Shown here piece by piece: positions 1 to 5,714 of a stretch of DNA of 5,714 nucleotides. The position numbers and the translations under genes were made by a program. Under the pieces are notes generated by a model. The model did no database searches. It was given only the letters and a program-made list of their open reading frames with translations, and was not told the DNA's origin. Position 1 is the stretch's first letter; each line of letters opens with the position of its first letter. The stretch is from CAZXWK01 sp964644675 (GTDB lineage: Bacteria; Actinomycetota; Coriobacteriia; Anaerosomatales; JAAXUF01), in contig CAZXWK010000075.1 of NCBI GenBank assembly GCA_964644675.1, forward strand, positions 1-5,714. Reading direction: 5' to 3'.

Positions 1-977
1 TGTTCGCGTGCTCGGGCACGGGCGTCATGGAGTCCGCGATCGTGAACTGCTTCTCCGCCGGCGACACGGTCATCGTGTGCCGCAACGGCAAGTTCGGCGA
101 CCGTCAGAAGAACATCTGCGAGACGTACGGCGTCAACGTCATCGACCTCGCCTACGAGTGGACCGAGGTCGTGAAGCCGACCGACGTGGCGGCCGCCCTC
201 GCCGAGAACCCCGGCGTGCGCGGCGTCATCGTCACGCAGTCCGAGACCTCGAGCGGCGTGCTCAACGACGTGAAGGCGATCGGCGAGATCGTGAAGGGCT
301 ACGACGAGTGCGTGCTCATCGTCGACTCGATCACGGGCATCGGCGCCGTCGAGTGCGACACCGACGAGTGGGGCCTCGACGTCGTCATGACGGGCTCGCA
401 GAAGGGGCTCATGCTCCCGCCGGGCCTGGCCGCGTGCACCGTCTCGGCCAAGGCGTGGAAGGCCTACGAGCGCTCGACGCTGCCCAAGTTCTACTTCGAC
501 TGGATGAAGTACAAGAAGAACGTCGAGAAGGACACGACGCCGTTCACCCCGGCCGTCACGCTCGTCCTGGGCCTCAACGAGTCGCTCAAGATGATGCGCG
601 AAGAGGGCATCGACAACGTCATCGCGCGCCACAGCCGCCTCGCCGAGGCCACGCGCCGCGGGTGCGAGGCGCTCGGCCTCAAGCTGTTCGCGCCGCCGGA
701 GGGCCGCGGTAGCGCCGTGACGCCGGTCTGGGTCCCCGAGGGCGTCGACGGCAAGGCGATCGTCAAGATCCTCAAGGACAAGCACGGCATCACCATCGCC
801 GGTGGCCAGGACGACTACGCGGGCCGCATCTTCCGCATCGGCCACCTGGGCTACTTCGGCAACTTCGACATCATCACCACGCTCGCGGCGCTCGAGATGA
901 CGCTCGCCGAGCTGGGCTACGAGTTCGAGCGCGGCGCCGGCATCGTCGCCGCCGAATCCGTCTTCATGGAAGGGTAG
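1..977 (+). CDS. Class V (SerC/AGAT-like) PLP-dependent aminotransferase, 5'-truncated by window edge
   Basis: The reading frame is open from base 3 and ends at TAG 975-977. It gives 324 visible residues; full-length relatives are about 380, so roughly 60 are missing. The first visible residues, FACSGTGVMES, match the phosphate-binding SGTG motif of alanine-glyoxylate/serine-pyruvate aminotransferases, which lies well inside these proteins, so the ATG at 27 is internal and not the start. Counting from that Met, TQSETSSGV (70-78) is a substrate/PLP loop, D100 in IVDSITGIGA is the Asp that contacts the pyridine nitrogen, and K126 in TGSQKGLMLPPGL (codon 402-404) is the Schiff-base lysine. A conserved C-terminal RIGHLGYF motif is at 270-277. 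The enzyme is cytosolic. Lying 6 bp before serA, it probably converts 3-phosphohydroxypyruvate to phosphoserine in place of classical SerC; alanine-glyoxylate or serine-pyruvate transamination is the alternative. Family confidence is high, substrate confidence moderate. Confidence 0.93.
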   Translation, partial: FACSGTGVMESAIVNCFSAGDTVIVCRNGKFGDRQKNICETYGVNVIDLAYEWTEVVKPTDVAAALAENPGVRGVIVTQSETSSGVLNDVKAIGEIVKGYDECVLIVDSITGIGAVECDTDEWGLDVVMTGSQKGLMLPPGLAACTVSAKAWKAYERSTLPKFYFDWMKYKKNVEKDTTPFTPAVTLVLGLNESLKMMREEGIDNVIARHSRLAEATRRGCEALGLKLFAPPEGRGSAVTPVWVPEGVDGKAIVKILKDKHGITIAGGQDDYAGRIFRIGHLGYFGNFDIITTLAALEMTLAELGYEFERGAGIVAAESVFMEG

Positions 978-983
978 GGGAGC

Positions 984-2564
984 ATGAAGGTACTGGTCGC
1001 CGAGCAGATCGCCGCTTCCGGCGTCGAGCTGCTCAAAGAGAAGTTCGAGGTCGACGTCAAGACGGACCTGACCCCCGAGGAGCTCGTCGCCGAGATTCCC
1101 GCGTACGACGCGCTCATCGTGCGCTCGGCCACGCAGGCCACGCGCGAGGTCATCCAGGCCGGCGTGAACCTCAAGATCATTGGCCGCGCGGGCGTCGGCG
1201 TGGACAACGTCGACGTGGACGCGGCCACTGAGCGCGGCATCATCGTCTGCAACGCCCCGACCTCCAACATCATCTCCGCCGCCGAGCAGACCATGGCGCT
1301 CATGCTGGCCGTCGCGCGCAAGACGCCGCAGGCCAACCAGTCCATGCACGCCGGCAAGTGGGAGCGCTCCAAGTTCACCGGCGCCGAGCTCTACGAGAAG
1401 ACGCTCGCCGTCATCGGCCTCGGCCGCATCGGATCGCTCGTCGCCGAGCGGGCCCGCGGCTTCGGCATGAAGCTCATCGGCTACGACCCCTACACCTCCG
1501 AGGAGCGTGCCGCCAAGATGGGCGTCACCCTCTACGAGACCGTGGACGAGCTGCTCCCGCTCGCGGACTTCATCACGGTGCACCTGCCCAAGACCAAGGA
1601 CACCATCGGCATGTTCGGTGCCGAGCAGTTCGCGAAGATGAAGGACGGCGTGCGCGTCATCAACACCGCACGCGGCGGCATCTACCAGGTTCCGGCGCTC
1701 GCTGACGCCGTCCGAAGCGGCAAGGTCGCCGGCGCCGGCATCGACGTCTTCGAGGTCGAGCCGTGCACCGACTCGCCGCTCGTGGAGTTCGACAACGTCA
1801 TCCTCACGCCGCACCTGGGTGCGTCCACGGCCGAGGCGCAGGACCGCGCCGGCGAGCAGATCGCCGAGTACGTCCTGCTCGGCCTCGAGGGTCGTATGGT
1901 CCCGACCGCCGTCAACGTCGCGCCGGTGCCGCCCGAGGTCATGGAGAAGGTCGGCCCCTACATCGACCTCACGCAGGACATGGGCACCATGCTCGCGCAG
2001 CTTGCCACCGGCGGCGTCGAGACCCTCGACGTCATGACGATCGGCGCGCTCGCGGACGACGACACGCGCATCCTGCGCACCGCCGCGATCAAGGGCCTGC
2101 TCACTCGCGCGAGCGACGAGGGCGTCAACTTCGTCAACGCCGAGTATCTCGCTGAGCAGCGTGGCATCCAGGTCACCGAGACCAAGCGCGCCGAGACCCA
2201 CGACTTCGTGTCGATGGTCGTGCTGCGCGCGACCACGCCGCACGGCCCGGTCGAGATCGGCTCCGCGCTCATCGGCAAGAAGGACGAGCCGCGCATCGTC
2301 TCGCTCTTCGGCTACGACCTGGACATGGCTCCCGCCAAGAACATGGCGTTCTTCGTCTACCCCGACCGTCCCGGCATGATCGGCAAGGTCGGCACGATCC
2401 TGGGCAACGAGGGGATCAACATCGGTTCGATGCAGGTCGGGCGCAACGAGGCCGGCGGTCAGGCGCTCATGGCGATCACCGTCGATGCGGCGCTCGCCGC
2501 CGAGACGCTCGACCAGATCACGGCTGCCGCCGCCATGGACAACGCGTGGTACGTCGAGCTGTAG
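984..2564 (+). CDS. serA: D-3-phosphoglycerate dehydrogenase (long form, ASB + ACT)
   Basis: This 526-residue enzyme oxidises 3-phosphoglycerate to 3-phosphohydroxypyruvate with NAD+, the committed step of serine synthesis, in the cytosol. The domain order is clear. A split substrate-binding domain (about 1-98 and 286-315) surrounds a Rossmann domain with GLGRIG at 145-150 and D168 in GYDPY, the usual NAD-selecting acid. The catalytic triad is present: R230 (NTARGG), E259 (DVFEVEP) and H277 (LTPHLGAST). Residues about 316-445 form the extra ASB domain typical of actinobacterial and Bacillus enzymes. Residues about 454-526 form an ACT domain (YPDRPGMIGKVG; EGINIGSMQVGR), the serine-binding feedback module in characterised relatives. 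The start follows the aminotransferase stop by 6 bp, with purine-rich AAGGG (970-974) and AGGGG (976-980) upstream, so the two are almost surely co-transcribed. Length and motifs are intact and nothing is missing. Confidence 0.98.
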   Translation: MKVLVAEQIAASGVELLKEKFEVDVKTDLTPEELVAEIPAYDALIVRSATQATREVIQAGVNLKIIGRAGVGVDNVDVDAATERGIIVCNAPTSNIISAAEQTMALMLAVARKTPQANQSMHAGKWERSKFTGAELYEKTLAVIGLGRIGSLVAERARGFGMKLIGYDPYTSEERAAKMGVTLYETVDELLPLADFITVHLPKTKDTIGMFGAEQFAKMKDGVRVINTARGGIYQVPALADAVRSGKVAGAGIDVFEVEPCTDSPLVEFDNVILTPHLGASTAEAQDRAGEQIAEYVLLGLEGRMVPTAVNVAPVPPEVMEKVGPYIDLTQDMGTMLAQLATGGVETLDVMTIGALADDDTRILRTAAIKGLLTRASDEGVNFVNAEYLAEQRGIQVTETKRAETHDFVSMVVLRATTPHGPVEIGSALIGKKDEPRIVSLFGYDLDMAPAKNMAFFVYPDRPGMIGKVGTILGNEGINIGSMQVGRNEAGGQALMAITVDAALAAETLDQITAAAAMDNAWYVEL

Positions 2565-2571
2565 GCACTGC

Positions 2572-2605
2572 GGCGGTTCGGCGCCTTCTATGTCGCCGAA
2601 CCGCC
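2572..2605 (+). terminator. First stem-loop after serA
   Basis: The arms GGCGGTTCGGCG (2572-2583) and CGCCGAACCGCC (2594-2605) pair perfectly over 12 bp around a 10-base loop. It begins 8 bases after the serA stop. No T-run follows, so it is either a U-less terminator as often proposed for high-GC actinobacteria, or a 3'-end stabiliser of the serA mRNA. Confidence 0.7.
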
Positions 2606-2614
2606 TGACGCGAC

Positions 2615-2651
2615 CGAGCGGCCCCAGCCCCTGATGGGCTGGGGCCGCTCG
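2615..2651 (+). terminator. Second, stronger stem-loop after serA
   Basis: The arms CGAGCGGCCCCAGCCC (2615-2630) and GGGCTGGGGCCGCTCG (2636-2651) pair perfectly over 16 bp around a 5-base loop (CTGAT). It stands 9 bases after the first hairpin, making a tandem pair. No T-run follows on either strand. Its position between a metabolic operon and an unrelated membrane-protein operon fits a transcription terminator, possibly acting with the first hairpin. Confidence 0.75.
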
Positions 2652-2768
2652 CGTTCGGAGCGGTGAGCTTGGCCGTCGCGCCGCGCCGAGCGGCCGCGGC
2701 CGCAGTCGCAGCGTGCCCTGTTGTGTTGATTGTGTGGAGCCGCCCAATTGCGCGTATTCCTCGAAGGG

Positions 2769-2799
2769 TTCGTCACCCGCGGCGCGAATCTGGTAGAGG
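2769..2799 (+). promoter_or_regulatory. Weak promoter candidate for the TPR/NHL operon
   Basis: TAGAGG at 2794-2799 resembles an actinobacterial -10 box and is preceded by TGG, giving an extended -10 (TGGTAGAGG). The only partner is a poor -35-like TTCGTC at 2769-2774 with a long 19-base spacer. The position would give a leader of about 45 bases. This is a suggestion only; the T-rich patch at 2719-2760 (TTGATT at 2726) is another possible site without a matching -10. Confidence 0.2.
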
Positions 2800-2838
2800 G
2801 GCCACGGCCTCAGGCAACCAGTGCGCGAAGAATCACAC

Positions 2839-2844
2839 AGGAGG
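2839..2844 (+). promoter_or_regulatory. Shine-Dalgarno site that decides the TPR-protein start
   Basis: AGGAGG lies 6 bases before ATG 2851. The longer in-frame GTG at 2821 has no ribosome site before it, so the ATG is preferred and the ten extra residues are discarded. Confidence 0.9.
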
Positions 2845-2850
2845 ACCGCA

Positions 2851-3630
2851 ATGAGCAACGCTGCGCCGAGTTACCAGCCGTTCGATGAGCCGCCTGAGGC
2901 TGATCCAGTTCCCGCGAAGGCTCCGCTGCTTGCGGACCCCGTCGTGCGAGTCATGGTGTTCGTCTCGCTCGGAGCGCTGATCCTCTTCCTCGCCACCGTG
3001 CTGGGAGTCGTCGCGACCGGATCGCTCGAGGAGTCCGCGCCCCGGTCCGCCGCCGAGCGGCAGATCCTGCTCGCGCAGGCCGAGGGCACGGTTGGCGAGG
3101 CATCGGCCCCCTACATCAACGCGCTTGTGGCCGCAGGGAACCTGACCGCCGCGCGCGTCGCTCTCGGGCAGGCCCGCGCGAGCGTAGCCGCGAGCGCGCC
3201 GGTCTCCGATCTCGACCTCGCGGAGGCGCGGCTCGCGAGCGCGGACAAGAAGTACGAAGACGCGATAGCGTTCGCGGATAAGGCGATGCAGGGGTACCAG
3301 GCCGAGGCCGACGCCCTCACCGCGAAGAGCGCTGAATCTTCGAGCTCCGAGAAACAGACCTTCGGTCCGAGTCGCGACTACTACAACGCCGCACTCGTGA
3401 AGGCGTACGCGCTGGTGGAGCTCCGCCGCTTCGACGAGGCGGTCAAGGCGTTCGACATCTACATCGACAAGACCCCGACCGCATCAGATGTCCTCATCGA
3501 TCGCGGGAACGCCAAGATCGAGCTGAAGGACAACGCCGGTGCCGAGAAGGACTTCCGGGCCGCGCTGAGATTCGTTCCGTATGACTCAGAAGCAAAAGAG
3601 GGCCTGAAGAGGATAGGAGTCGCGCAATGA
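2851..3630 (+). CDS. Single-pass membrane protein with extracytoplasmic TPR domain
   Basis: The protein has 259 residues from ATG 2851, chosen for its perfect AGGAGG site. Residues 1-30 are a Pro- and Glu-rich cytoplasmic-like tail. Residues about 31-56 form one hydrophobic helix (VMVFVSLGALILFLATVLGV), followed by a mostly helical, Ala-rich domain that should face outward. Two TPR-like units are clear at about 176-209 (DYYNAALVKAYALVELRRFDEAVKAF) and 210-243 (ASDVLIDRGNAKIELKDNAGAEKDF); two degenerate ones are likely at about 86-118 and 119-152, split by a Ser-rich linker (162-166). TPRs make protein-protein contacts, so a scaffold or assembly role is likely. Its stop overlaps the next start (ATGA), so the two products are probably made in matched amounts and work together. 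No enzyme motif and no heme site are seen. The specific function is unknown. Confidence 0.88.
   Translation: MSNAAPSYQPFDEPPEADPVPAKAPLLADPVVRVMVFVSLGALILFLATVLGVVATGSLEESAPRSAAERQILLAQAEGTVGEASAPYINALVAAGNLTAARVALGQARASVAASAPVSDLDLAEARLASADKKYEDAIAFADKAMQGYQAEADALTAKSAESSSSEKQTFGPSRDYYNAALVKAYALVELRRFDEAVKAFDIYIDKTPTASDVLIDRGNAKIELKDNAGAEKDFRAALRFVPYDSEAKEGLKRIGVAQ
3615..3619 (+). promoter_or_regulatory. Shine-Dalgarno site inside the upstream gene
   Basis: AGGAG lies 7 bases before ATG 3627, within the last codons of the TPR gene. With the 4-base ATGA overlap it indicates coupled or re-initiated translation of the propeller gene. Confidence 0.8.
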
Positions 3631-4904
3631 GCGACGCATCGCCGGTGCCGCCCACCGATAGTCCCGCCGGAACCGTGAAGCACTCGCGAGCGCGTCGCGC
3701 GATGGCGTTCTTGATGATCATTCTGTTCCTGCTGCTCGGACTCTCGTCATACCTCCTGTACAACGCGATGCACGCTCCGACGACCAAGAGCGCGGACGGG
3801 CAGCCGATCGACACGGCCGGCGTGGAGTGGGTCCGGTCGATCTACGGTACGTCGGATCGACGTGAGGATCTCTTCGGTCAGACCCAGGGCGCGACTCCGG
3901 GGGATGACGGCACCATCTGGGTGACGGATGTGAAGAACCGCAGCAGCGTCACTCGGTTCGCACCAGACGGGAGCTATCTGGGGGCGCTCGAGTCGGCCGT
4001 CGCTTCTGATCCGATCAGCATGCCTTCCCGCGTAGCCGTCGGCCCCGACGGGCGCGTGTACATCTGCGAGACCCCATCCGACCGAATCCACGTGCTGAAC
4101 CTCGATGGTACTGACGGCGGATCGTTCAGCGTGCCACAGCCCGTGTCGGTAGCCGTGAGCGAGGACAGAATCGCCGTCGGCGCCGTTTCGGGGTTCGCGG
4201 TCCTCGACAAGAACGGCAAGATCCTTGGCGTCAACGGCACCCGCGGGAAGGGACCTGACCAGTTCGACTACGTGCACGGAATCGCGTTCGGCCCGGACGG
4301 CAGCATCTACGTCGCGGACTCCTACAACAACCGATTGAGCGCCTACGAGCCCAACGGCAAACGACGCTGGATGATTCGGACGGGTGCTCCCGCGAACTCC
4401 GCCGAGATGACGAACAACATGCTGACCTCCAAGGTGCCGAGCGATACCGTTCTGAAGGGCTCCGATGTCCTGCAGCTGCCGCTCGGATTGACCGTGGATG
4501 GCGCGGGCAGGGTCGTCGTGGTCGACATGTACGAGTGCGCGTTGGCCGTCTTTGACCCCAAGGACGGGTCATTCATCGGGAAGTACGGCGACGTCGGCGC
4601 GGAGGACGGCCAGTTCTTCTATCCGGTGAGCGTGGGCTACGACTCGACCAGGGACTGGTTCACCGTGGCCGACGCGTTCAACCGTCGGGTGCAGATCGTG
4701 CGCATTCCCGGTTCGAGCCGTGGCGTCGGCGGCGCGACGGCAGCCGTCGGTCGGGCGCTCGCGGGTCCGCAGCGGGCGTGTCTCCTTCCGCTGCTCCTCC
4801 TGCTCATCGCCACCGTGGCTTTCGTGATCAGTTGGTTCGTGCGCCGAAAGCGCGCGTTGAACGAGCCGGAGACTCAGACCCCCGATGCAGCCTCGACCGA
4901 GTAG
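3627..4904 (+). CDS. Membrane-anchored six-bladed NHL-repeat beta-propeller protein
   Basis: The protein has 425 residues. A basic stretch (KHSRARR, 18-24) precedes a transmembrane helix at about 25-46, which places the following domain outside. Six blade-like repeats follow at about 71-121, 127-167, 169-202, 207-250, 280-320 and 324-360, with NHL signatures such as GIAFGPDGSIYVADSYNNRL (219-238), GLTVDGAGRVVVVD (287-300) and FTVADAFNRRVQIVRI (345-360). A Gly/Ala-rich linker leads to a second hydrophobic helix (about 384-404) ending in RRKRA, so both ends should be cytoplasmic with the propeller outside. NHL propellers usually bind proteins, sugars or RNA, and some are lyases; no catalytic set is evident here. 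No CxxCH is present, so it is not itself a cytochrome. The neighbours are a TPR membrane protein and a multiheme cytochrome, which suggests an envelope assembly or anchoring role (inference). Confidence 0.9.
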   Translation: MSDASPVPPTDSPAGTVKHSRARRAMAFLMIILFLLLGLSSYLLYNAMHAPTTKSADGQPIDTAGVEWVRSIYGTSDRREDLFGQTQGATPGDDGTIWVTDVKNRSSVTRFAPDGSYLGALESAVASDPISMPSRVAVGPDGRVYICETPSDRIHVLNLDGTDGGSFSVPQPVSVAVSEDRIAVGAVSGFAVLDKNGKILGVNGTRGKGPDQFDYVHGIAFGPDGSIYVADSYNNRLSAYEPNGKRRWMIRTGAPANSAEMTNNMLTSKVPSDTVLKGSDVLQLPLGLTVDGAGRVVVVDMYECALAVFDPKDGSFIGKYGDVGAEDGQFFYPVSVGYDSTRDWFTVADAFNRRVQIVRIPGSSRGVGGATAAVGRALAGPQRACLLPLLLLLIATVAFVISWFVRRKRALNEPETQTPDAASTE

Positions 4905-4921
4905 CGTCGTGGCATACAGAC

Positions 4922-4933
4922 TAATTAATTAAA
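4922..4933 (+). promoter_or_regulatory. AT-rich palindromic element upstream of the cytochrome leader
   Basis: TAATTAATTAAA (4922-4933) begins with a 10-base perfect palindrome, TAATTAATTA, the only run of its kind in the window. It lies 17 bases after the propeller stop. It could be a promoter element (-10 or UP-like) or a binding site for an AT-preferring regulator. CATACA at 4913-4918 is another loose -10 match, but neither has a convincing -35. Confidence 0.35.
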
Positions 4934-5170
4934 GGGGACCCGGGAGTTTGCCTCGAAGGTAGCCATGCGGACGACTGTAGTCGGCGCGGTGTCCTCTCCT
5001 CTGGCTCCGTGTACCGGTCCTGGTCGTCCAGCAACAGAAACCGGCGCCCGCAGAAGTGGCGGGCTGAATCTACAAATCGGGTTGATCGACGCGTGGGGGT
5101 ACGCGCCGAGAGACCCCAGAGTCCTCGCGGAGGGGAGGGCTGTCTGCCAGCGGGACACACAAACCACTTC

Positions 5171-5177
5171 AAGGGGG
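5171..5177 (+). promoter_or_regulatory. Ribosome-binding site of the cytochrome gene
   Basis: AAGGGGG ends 4 bases before ATG 5182. The spacing is short but the purine run is strong, and it supports this start together with the signal peptide that begins there. Confidence 0.7.
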
Positions 5178-5181
5178 ATTC

Positions 5182-5714
5182 ATGAAGCGAATAGTACTCG
5201 TAGTCGTCCTCGCGCTCGTGCTCGTCTTCGCGTTCGCGATGAGCGCGTCTGCGACGACAGGCAAGTTCTTCGCCAACTCCACCAGCTACTACCAGTGGAA
5301 CAAGCCGGCGGTGATACCTCCGGGTACCGGCTCTCCGGCCGGCCTGTTCAACGTCGGCGACAACCCCACTAACCCGGGCGCGCACGCCAACTACCTGGCC
5401 ACGACCGCCAAGTGCGGCATGTGCCACTCCGTCCACCGTGCTGCGGGCGCAGGCACCAAGCTCCTGCCGACCGCTGACGCCACTTGCGCGGGCTGCCACA
5501 CCGGCGGGACCGCCATCACGGCCAAGACCATCACGTGGACTCCGTACGACGTCAACTGGGTGCCCGAGGTCGATTCGGCCAACCCGCTGTATCCGGTCGG
5601 TGGCGCAGCGTGGATGGCCGCGACTCCGAGCCAGCGTAACGCCGCGATCACGGCCGCATCCAAGGCCGCTGCGGGCGGCGCCGCGAACGGCGGCGGCCCC
5701 CACAACGACAGCGC
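5182..5714 (+). CDS. Secreted multiheme c-type cytochrome, 3'-truncated by window edge
   Basis: The frame stays open from ATG 5182 to the window edge, giving 177 residues. Residues 1-24 are a textbook Sec signal peptide: KR, a long Leu/Val core and a cleavage motif SASA|TT, with no lipobox Cys. Two heme-attachment sites follow: CGMCH at 78-82 (5413-5427) and CAGCH at 102-106 (5485-5499), spaced 24 residues apart. Histidines at 67 (GAHANYL), 85 (SVHRA) and 173 (GGPHNDS) are candidate distal axial ligands. The pattern GAHANYLATTAKCGMCHSVHRA resembles cytochrome c3/'doubled CXXCH' multiheme proteins that carry electrons outside the cytoplasmic membrane. Residues 107-172 hold no heme site and are rich in Trp, Pro, Ala and Gly, so heme density is low so far and more CxxCH motifs are expected beyond the edge. 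The upstream TPR and propeller genes suggest a shared envelope electron-transfer locus. The exact family is unresolved. Confidence 0.9.
   Translation, partial: MKRIVLVVVLALVLVFAFAMSASATTGKFFANSTSYYQWNKPAVIPPGTGSPAGLFNVGDNPTNPGAHANYLATTAKCGMCHSVHRAAGAGTKLLPTADATCAGCHTGGTAITAKTITWTPYDVNWVPEVDSANPLYPVGGAAWMAATPSQRNAAITAASKAAAGGAANGGGPHNDS

Larger units (their letters stand above)
2652..2850 (+). other. Intergenic region upstream of the TPR/NHL operon
   Basis: This stretch holds no credible gene. It contains a 14-base perfect palindrome, GCGGCCGCGGCCGC (2690-2703), and then a locally T-rich patch (2719-2760) that stands out in this GC-rich window. The end holds the ribosome site of the next gene. 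The promoter of the TPR/NHL operon should lie here because tandem hairpins isolate it from serA. Confidence 0.6.
4905..5181 (+). ncRNA. Putative structured 5' leader of the cytochrome gene
   Basis: This 277-base gap has no credible gene but several possible hairpins: CGACT/AGTCG (4972-4976, 4979-4983); a two-tier helix CCGGT/ACCGG (5014-5018, 5040-5044) enclosing CTGG/CCAG (5020-5023, 5028-5031); GCCCGC/GCGGGC (5046-5051, 5059-5064); CGCGT/ACGCG (5090-5094, 5101-5105); and CCTC/GAGG (5123-5126, 5130-5133). The CCCC at 5114-5117 can pair with the GGGGG loop at 5095-5099 (a pseudoknot), with GGGG at 5132-5135, or with the ribosome site GGGGG at 5173-5177, so alternative folds could expose or hide translation of the cytochrome. 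I found no match to the c-di-GMP (GEMM), cobalamin or SAM riboswitch cores I checked by eye. In GC-rich DNA short stems arise by chance, so confidence is modest. Confidence 0.4.

Noticed and set aside
8..712. Open frame of 234 codons in another frame of the aminotransferase
   Set aside because: Its translation is Arg/His-rich low-complexity sequence, typical of an out-of-frame reading of a GC-rich gene.
2690..2703. GC palindrome GCGGCCGCGGCCGC as an operator
   Set aside because: It is a perfect palindrome, but simple alternation of GGCC/CG blocks is expected in such GC-rich DNA; no second copy or promoter is tied to it.
2790..2844. Riboswitch-like GGCAACC (2813-2819) upstream of the TPR gene
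   Set aside because: It resembles a SAM or GEMM fragment, but the remaining conserved core and helices are absent and the space before the ribosome site is too short.
2821..2850. GTG start giving a longer TPR protein
   Set aside because: There is no ribosome site before the GTG, while AGGAGG sits at ideal distance before ATG 2851.
3747..4277. Minus-strand open frame within the propeller gene
   Set aside because: It is antisense to a clear six-bladed propeller, with no ribosome site or domain that I can see.
4965..5372. Plus-strand open frame starting in the cytochrome leader
   Set aside because: It overlaps the true cytochrome in a different frame, becomes Arg-rich, and has no recognisable domain. 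A short regulatory upstream peptide cannot be fully excluded, since GAAGG lies before its ATG.
4921..5703. Long minus-strand open frame (260 codons) across the cytochrome gene
   Set aside because: Its product is Arg/Gly-rich with no domain, and it is antisense to a frame with a signal peptide and two CxxCH motifs; GC-rich DNA commonly yields such shadows.
1..5714. CRISPR arrays, tRNA/rRNA genes, insertion sequences or attachment sites
   Set aside because: I saw no regularly spaced repeats, tRNA-like cloverleaf, transposase motifs or flanking duplications.

Overview
The window is GC-rich and every gene I accept reads on the + strand. Codons end mostly in G or C. A class V aminotransferase beside a long-form serA (substrate-binding, ASB and ACT domains), together with an exported multiheme c-type cytochrome of the 'CGxCHSVH' style, suggests an anaerobic actinobacterium, perhaps of the Coriobacteriia/Anaerosomatales (OPB41) kind. 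That placement is inference from sequence style, not a proven assignment.

Region 1 (1-2564) is amino-acid metabolism. It holds the 3' part of a PLP-dependent class V aminotransferase (to 977) and, six bases later, a complete D-3-phosphoglycerate dehydrogenase (984-2564). Together they can supply the first two steps of phosphorylated serine synthesis, with the class V enzyme probably standing in for SerC. Two perfect stem-loops (2572-2605 and 2615-2651) follow serA and separate this operon from what comes next.

Region 2 (2652-2850) is a non-coding gap with a GC palindrome, a weak promoter candidate and a very good Shine-Dalgarno site for the next gene.

Region 3 (2851-4904) is a two-gene, translationally coupled operon (ATGA overlap). 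The first product is a single-pass membrane protein with an extracytoplasmic TPR domain. The second is a six-bladed NHL-type beta-propeller anchored by a transmembrane segment at each end.

Region 4 (4905-5181) is a 277-base gap that begins with an AT-rich palindrome and then carries several GC-rich hairpins, some mutually exclusive. It looks like a structured 5' leader, but I could not match it to a riboswitch class I know.

Region 5 (5182-5714, open at the right edge) is the start of a secreted multiheme cytochrome: a clear signal peptide, then two CxxCH heme sites in the visible 177 residues. The likely story of the right half is a cell-envelope electron-transfer locus in which the TPR and propeller membrane proteins serve assembly, export or anchoring of the cytochrome downstream. 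That functional link rests on gene order and shared localisation only.
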